From Triplophysa rosa (lineage: Eukaryota; Chordata; Actinopteri; Cypriniformes; Nemacheilidae), in the NCBI RefSeq assembly GCF_024868665.1, contig NC_079902.1:17723450-17787449 (forward strand): a DNA stretch of 64,000 nt, given 5' to 3'. Made by a program: the position numbers and the translations under genes. This document shows positions 60,231-64,000 of this stretch, piece after piece. Position 1 is the stretch's first letter. Each line of letters begins with the position of its first letter. A model generated the notes under the pieces. It ran no database searches and was not told the origin of the DNA. It saw only the letters and a list, made by a program, of their open reading frames with translations.

Positions 60231-62054
60231 ATGCTGCACACAGCCGTGTCCTGCTGGCAGCCTTTGCTGGGGCTGGCCCTTGTGGCCATGTTCATGGGCT
60301 CCACACTGGCCTGCCCCTCCCGCTGCGAGTGCTCCGCCCAGAGCCGTTCTGTCATCTGCCATCGCAAGCGCTACACCGCCATCCCTGACGGAATACCTAT
60401 CGAGACACAAATCCTTGATCTCAGCAAGAATCGAATCCAAGCTGTCAACCCCGACGACTTTGCTGCCTATCCGCACGTAGAAGAACTGGACCTGAGTGGA
60501 AATATCATTGCATACGTAGAGCCCGGGGCCTTCAACTCTCTCTACAGCCTTTACTCGTTGAGCTTAAAGAGCAATCGCATCAAACTGCTCTCGCTAGGCG
60601 TCTTCTCCGGACTCGCCAACCTGACTACATTGGATATCAGTGACAACAAAGTTGTCATTCTGGTGGACTACATGTTTCAGGACATGCGCAACCTCAGGTC
60701 GCTGGAGGTCGGAGACAACGAGCTGGTTTACATCTCCCATCGGGCCTTTAGCGGACTGTTATCGCTGGAGACCTTGACGTTGGAGAGGTGCAACTTGACG
60801 GTGGTGCCTACAGATGCCCTGTCGCACCTGCACAACCTGGTGAGCCTACATATGCGCTACCTCAGTATCAGCACCCTCCACCCCTACTCCTTCAAAAAGC
60901 TGTTTCACCTCCGTCATCTCGAGATCAACCATTGGCCATCCCTAGATGTGTTCCCCGCAAATTCTCTGCACGGCCTCAACCTCACCACACTTACGGTTAC
61001 CAACACCAACCTTTCCACCTTCCCCTACCAGGCTCTCCGCCACTTGCCTTACCTCACGCACCTCAACCTGTCCTACAGTCGCATCCGTACAGTGGAGGGC
61101 GGTCTGCTCCAGGACCTGGTGCGATTGCGCGAGCTGAGGTTGGCCGGATCTCAATTGGTGTCCATCGAACCGTATGCCTTCCAGGGCATCCGCTGGCTCC
61201 GCTTGCTAAACGTCTCTCACAACCATCTTGATACCCTGGAGAGGGGAGTATTTCATGCTCCCGAGACCCTGGAGGTGTTGTTGATCAACAACAACCCTCT
61301 GGTGTGCGACTGCCGTCTCATGTGGTTGCTGCAGAGACGTCATTCCATTTCGTTCGGGGACACCCAGCCTGAGTGCAGCACACCGGAGGGCATCCACGGA
61401 CGCCCCTTCAAGGAGTTCAAAGAGACCCTGCTGTCCTACTACGTGACCTGCACCAAGCCGAAGATCCGGGAGAATCGGACGCAGATGGTGTCGGTGGAAG
61501 AGGGACAGTCGGCCAGTTTGCACTGCAGTGCGGAGGGAACCCCACGACCCACCATTTCCTGGGTCACACCGCGTCGGCGACACCTGACCAACAGGAGCCA
61601 CGGCAGGGTGATGGTCCACATCAACGGCTCTTTGGATATCAAGGCGGCAGAGGTTCAGGATGATGGCGTGTACATGTGCGTGGCATCTAACACTGCAGGC
61701 AACGACACGCTAATGGTATCGCTGGCAGTGAAAAGCCTGGGCTCGTTGTATGCCAACAGAACCCAGCATTACACAGATACGAGCAATGCCACTGCCAACG
61801 GTACCAACCTTCCCAACGTGACCTTTGGCCTGGACCTAAAGACTATCTTAGTTTCTACAGCCATGGGCTGTTTCACATTCCTAGGAGTGGTTCTCTTCTG
61901 TTTCCTGCTCCTGTTTGTGTGGAGTCGGGGGAAAGGCAAACATAAAAACAACATTGATATTGAATACGTGCCACGCTCCAAGTCCAACGGGACCTCCGGT
62001 GAGGAGGCAGAACAAGGCGCTGGGCCACGGCGCTTTAACATGAAAATGATTTGA
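60231..62054 (+). CDS. lingo2: LINGO2, LRR and Ig domain neuronal membrane protein
   Basis: 607 residues in one exon (human LINGO2 is 606 as I recall). Residues 1-27 are a signal peptide (MLHTAVSCWQ start). C28, C32, C34 and C43 form the LRR N-cap, and about 12 LRRs span ~58-355. C359, C361, C382 and C407 form the C-cap. An Ig domain runs ~410-500 with C432, C483 and a DDGVYMC motif. The transmembrane helix is ~541-564, followed by a basic stop, DIEYVP and the invariant tail RFNMKMI. NxS/T sequons are numerous. The MLHTA-SCWQP start, DLKTILVSTAMGCFTFLGVV and WSRGKGKHKN match LINGO2 rather than LINGO1, 3 or 4. LINGO1, the best-studied family member, modulates Nogo-receptor signalling; LINGO2 is a plasma-membrane protein of neurons with less settled function. 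An in-frame ATG at 60207 would add eight residues. No stops or frameshifts. In fishes with duplicated genes this could be one of two lingo2 copies. Confidence 0.95.
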   Translation: MLHTAVSCWQPLLGLALVAMFMGSTLACPSRCECSAQSRSVICHRKRYTAIPDGIPIETQILDLSKNRIQAVNPDDFAAYPHVEELDLSGNIIAYVEPGAFNSLYSLYSLSLKSNRIKLLSLGVFSGLANLTTLDISDNKVVILVDYMFQDMRNLRSLEVGDNELVYISHRAFSGLLSLETLTLERCNLTVVPTDALSHLHNLVSLHMRYLSISTLHPYSFKKLFHLRHLEINHWPSLDVFPANSLHGLNLTTLTVTNTNLSTFPYQALRHLPYLTHLNLSYSRIRTVEGGLLQDLVRLRELRLAGSQLVSIEPYAFQGIRWLRLLNVSHNHLDTLERGVFHAPETLEVLLINNNPLVCDCRLMWLLQRRHSISFGDTQPECSTPEGIHGRPFKEFKETLLSYYVTCTKPKIRENRTQMVSVEEGQSASLHCSAEGTPRPTISWVTPRRRHLTNRSHGRVMVHINGSLDIKAAEVQDDGVYMCVASNTAGNDTLMVSLAVKSLGSLYANRTQHYTDTSNATANGTNLPNVTFGLDLKTILVSTAMGCFTFLGVVLFCFLLLFVWSRGKGKHKNNIDIEYVPRSKSNGTSGEEAEQGAGPRRFNMKMI

Positions 62055-63015
62055 GACATTTAAGATAATATCAGTGGGAGTTTACGCAGATCTTTATTTC
62101 ATTAATGGAACCTGGGATAGGACCCGCTCAAATGAATGCCAGGAAACTCAACAGCCCCTAATATTACGTCCGGATTTCGGGCTTCGCAGGGGGATAATAT
62201 GTGTCAATAACTAACAATTTGTATGAAACCCTCTTGGTGAAAAGGGGTTTCACCAACACTTCTGAATTGTGTACAGAACGGATTTGTAAAATTCAAGTAT
62301 TACTCTTATTTGCCGAGGCTCACACATGCTTTCTCACCGTGAAAGTGACGGGGAATCTGTTCTCTCCTTCATCATCCTGCATATATGTACGTAATGCTCA
62401 GTTATGTATGTGTATGTTAACATGTATAAACACTTTCTTTTGTTGCTTTATTCACGAAATGCAGTGACCGCCAAAATTTACATCCCATGAGTTGAAGGAA
62501 ATATGACCAAGCCATCGTCTCGCTACTCAAACTGTTTGAGGATAGAGGACAAAGGGCTTTAGCGGGCGTGAAATGTTACTCAGAAGAACGCGTGTGTCGT
62601 TTGTCTACCCCAAGTTATTCTCCTGAGCTGAAGAATATTATATTTGTTTATAACCTGAAAAAAAGAAGAGAGATTATTTATTAACAAATGGCCTTTATGT
62701 TTAAACTCCATAATACAAAGGGGAGTATTTTTTAATTGTTGAAATACATGCATTTTCTATGATTTTGTTGTAAGTATGCACATAAATTTCAGCCGATCAT
62801 CTGTTTTGGTTGTGCCCCTCCATTCAATGATTCTAACCTCTTACTCGGTTGAGACTACAGAATTTTGACCATACCATTATTTTTTCCTTCCTAGTAGGAA
62901 ATTCTGACTTTGTTGTGGTAGTTTCTCATTTTGTTGTTAAATCATTTAGATTGTAAAAAGTTCAAAGTAAAAGAAAAAGTACATGTATGTGGAATAAAGA
63001 ATATTGATTTGTATT
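62055..63015 (+). other. lingo2 3' UTR
   Basis: Follows the TGA at 62052-62054. AT-rich with ATATATGTACGTAATG and GTATGTGTATGTTAACATG stretches. It is free of recognised transposons until past the poly(A) signal, in contrast to the upstream DNA. The end is inferred from the AATAAA at 62993 and the T/G-rich sequence after it. Confidence 0.6.
62993..62998 (+). terminator. poly(A) signal of lingo2
   Basis: Canonical AATAAA in GTGGAATAAAGAATATTG, followed by TTTGTATTCTGATTTTGC as a plausible U/GU-rich downstream element. First canonical hexamer I see after the stop codon. Cleavage would fall near 63010-63020. Confidence 0.6.
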
Positions 63016-63053
63016 CTGATTTTGCATTTATATTCTGGATGCTGAATCGAACA

Positions 63054-63150
63054 TTAAAGGTAAAGTTCACCCAAAAAATGACAAATTTGTCATAATTTCA
63101 CTCACCCTCGTGTCATTTCAAACCTGTATGACTTTTTTGTTATGAATATA
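63054..63150. mobile_element. foldback element, left part, cut by Tc1
   Basis: TTAAAGGTAAAGTTCACCC, CATAATTTCACTCACCCTCG and TCATTTCAAACCTGTATGAC: the left terminus and first arm of the common family. It stops at TATGAATATA, where a Tc1-like transposon begins. The right arm, if present, lies beyond the window. Confidence 0.75.
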
Positions 63151-64000
63151 CACTCACCTAAAGGATTATTAGGAACACCTGTTCAATTTCTCATTAATGC
63201 AATTATCTAATCAACCAATCACATGGCAGTTGCTTCAATGCATTTAGGGGTGTGGTCCTGGTCAAGACAATCTCCTGAACTCCAAACTGAATGTCAGAAT
63301 GGGAAAGAAAGGTGATTTAAGCAATTTTGAGCGTGGCATGGTTGTTGGTGCCAGACGGGCCGGTCTGAGTATTTCACAATCTGCTCAGTTACTGGGATTT
63401 TCACGCACAACCATTTCTAGGGTTTACAAAGAATGGTGTGAAAAGGGAAAAACATCCAGTATGCGGCAGTCCTGTGGGCGAAAATGCCTTGTTGATGCTA
63501 GAGGTCAGAGGAGAATGGGCCGACTGATTCAAGCTGATAGAAGAGCAACTTTGACTGAAATAACCACTCGTTACAACCGAGGTATGCAGCAAAGCATTTG
63601 TGAAGCCACAACACGCACAACCTTGAGGCAGATGGGCTACAACAGCAGAAGACCCCACCGGGTACCACTCATCTCCACTACAAATAGGAAAAAGAGGCTA
63701 CAATTTGCACGAGCTCACCAAAATTGGACAGTTGAAGACTGGAAAAATGTTGCCTGGTCTGATGAGTCTTGAGACATTCAAATGGTAGAGTCAGAATTTG
63801 GCGTAAACAGAATGAGAACATGGATCCATCATGCCTTGTTACCACTGTGCAGGCTGGTGGTGGTGGTGTAATGGTGTGGGGGATGTTTTCTTGGCACACT
63901 TTAGGCCCCTTAGTGCCAATTGGGCATCGTTTAAATGCCACGGCCTACCTGAGCATTGTTTCTGACCATGTCCATCCCTTTATGACTACCATGTACCCAT
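63151..64000 (+). mobile_element. Tc1/mariner-like transposon, right end outside window
   Basis: Begins CACTCACCTAAAGGATTATT then AGGAACACC directly after a TA dinucleotide (63149-63150), the terminal repeat start of a Tc1 family found in fishes, frogs and lampreys. A leader of ~150 bases precedes a transposase ORF on the + strand. Only the first ~850 bases are visible, so the right inverted repeat and second TA cannot be checked. Confidence 0.88.
63299..64000 (+). pseudogene. Tc1-like transposase, frameshifted, 3' truncated by window
   Basis: The first 157 codons are open: an N-terminal paired-like helix-turn-helix (…GLSISQSAQLLGFSRTTISR…), then a second HTH region and [20 protein letters not shown]. 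Then …[11 protein letters not shown], which contains the first catalytic Asp of the DDE triad, is followed at once by TGA. Beyond the break, another frame continues [20 protein letters not shown] and VTTVQAGGGGVMVWGMFSW, then …SDHVHPFMTTMYP to the window edge. The break looks like loss of roughly 8 bases. The second Asp and the final acidic residue lie outside the window. Inactive as read. Confidence 0.85.

Noticed and set aside
60788..61231. 147-codon frame inside lingo2 in another frame
   Set aside because: Pro/His/Gln-rich shadow of the real coding frame, created by GC-rich codons. The same applies to minus-strand frames at 60165-60476 and 61206-61619.
1..64000. CRISPR array, bacterial-type operon or novel defence system
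   Set aside because: No regularly spaced repeats and no coding density compatible with prokaryotic DNA. The window is animal genomic sequence.

Overview
The window is vertebrate, and almost certainly teleost, genomic DNA. It has one intact protein gene at its right end. The AT-rich base composition, the absence of operon-like coding density and the many fish-type DNA transposons (hAT, TTAA-target foldback elements, Tc1) support this. The particular repeat families (foldback elements with AAAGGGATAGTTCACCC-type ends, the 'CTGGTT' palindrome, L2-tailed tRNA SINEs) are most reminiscent of cyprinids such as zebrafish, carp and goldfish. That species-level guess is inference.

Positions 1-60194 contain no gene I can support. 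Most likely this is the intron or upstream region of the right-hand gene, since LINGO2 genes are known for very long non-coding 5' regions. The stretch is a patchwork of apparently single-copy AT-rich sequence and many transposable-element copies. Several elements have readable target-site duplications (TSDs), so insertion order can be reconstructed. There are nests at 11272-12835, 14378-17069, 18651-21389, 25997-28143, 31787-32578, 41482-43485 and 53477-54046. A separate hAT element with a perfect 8-bp TSD lies at 24676-25732. Most open frames here are chance or lie within repeats. The exceptions are a broken BED-finger hAT transposase at 19568-20155 and an L2 LINE 3' end at 3596-3995.

Positions 60195-63015 are the coding and 3' exon of lingo2. 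A strong branchpoint, pyrimidine tract and acceptor lead into a single uninterrupted coding exon of 607 codons (60231-62054). A roughly 0.95-kb 3' UTR follows, with an AATAAA signal at 62993. The product is a type I membrane protein with signal peptide, LRR domain, one Ig domain, one transmembrane helix and the invariant LINGO tail.

From 63054 to the end, the left end of a foldback element is interrupted by a Tc1-like transposon that runs off the window. Its transposase is frameshifted.

I saw no CRISPR array, RNA gene or new multi-gene system. The most informative content is the layered transposon insertions and the start-codon architecture of lingo2.
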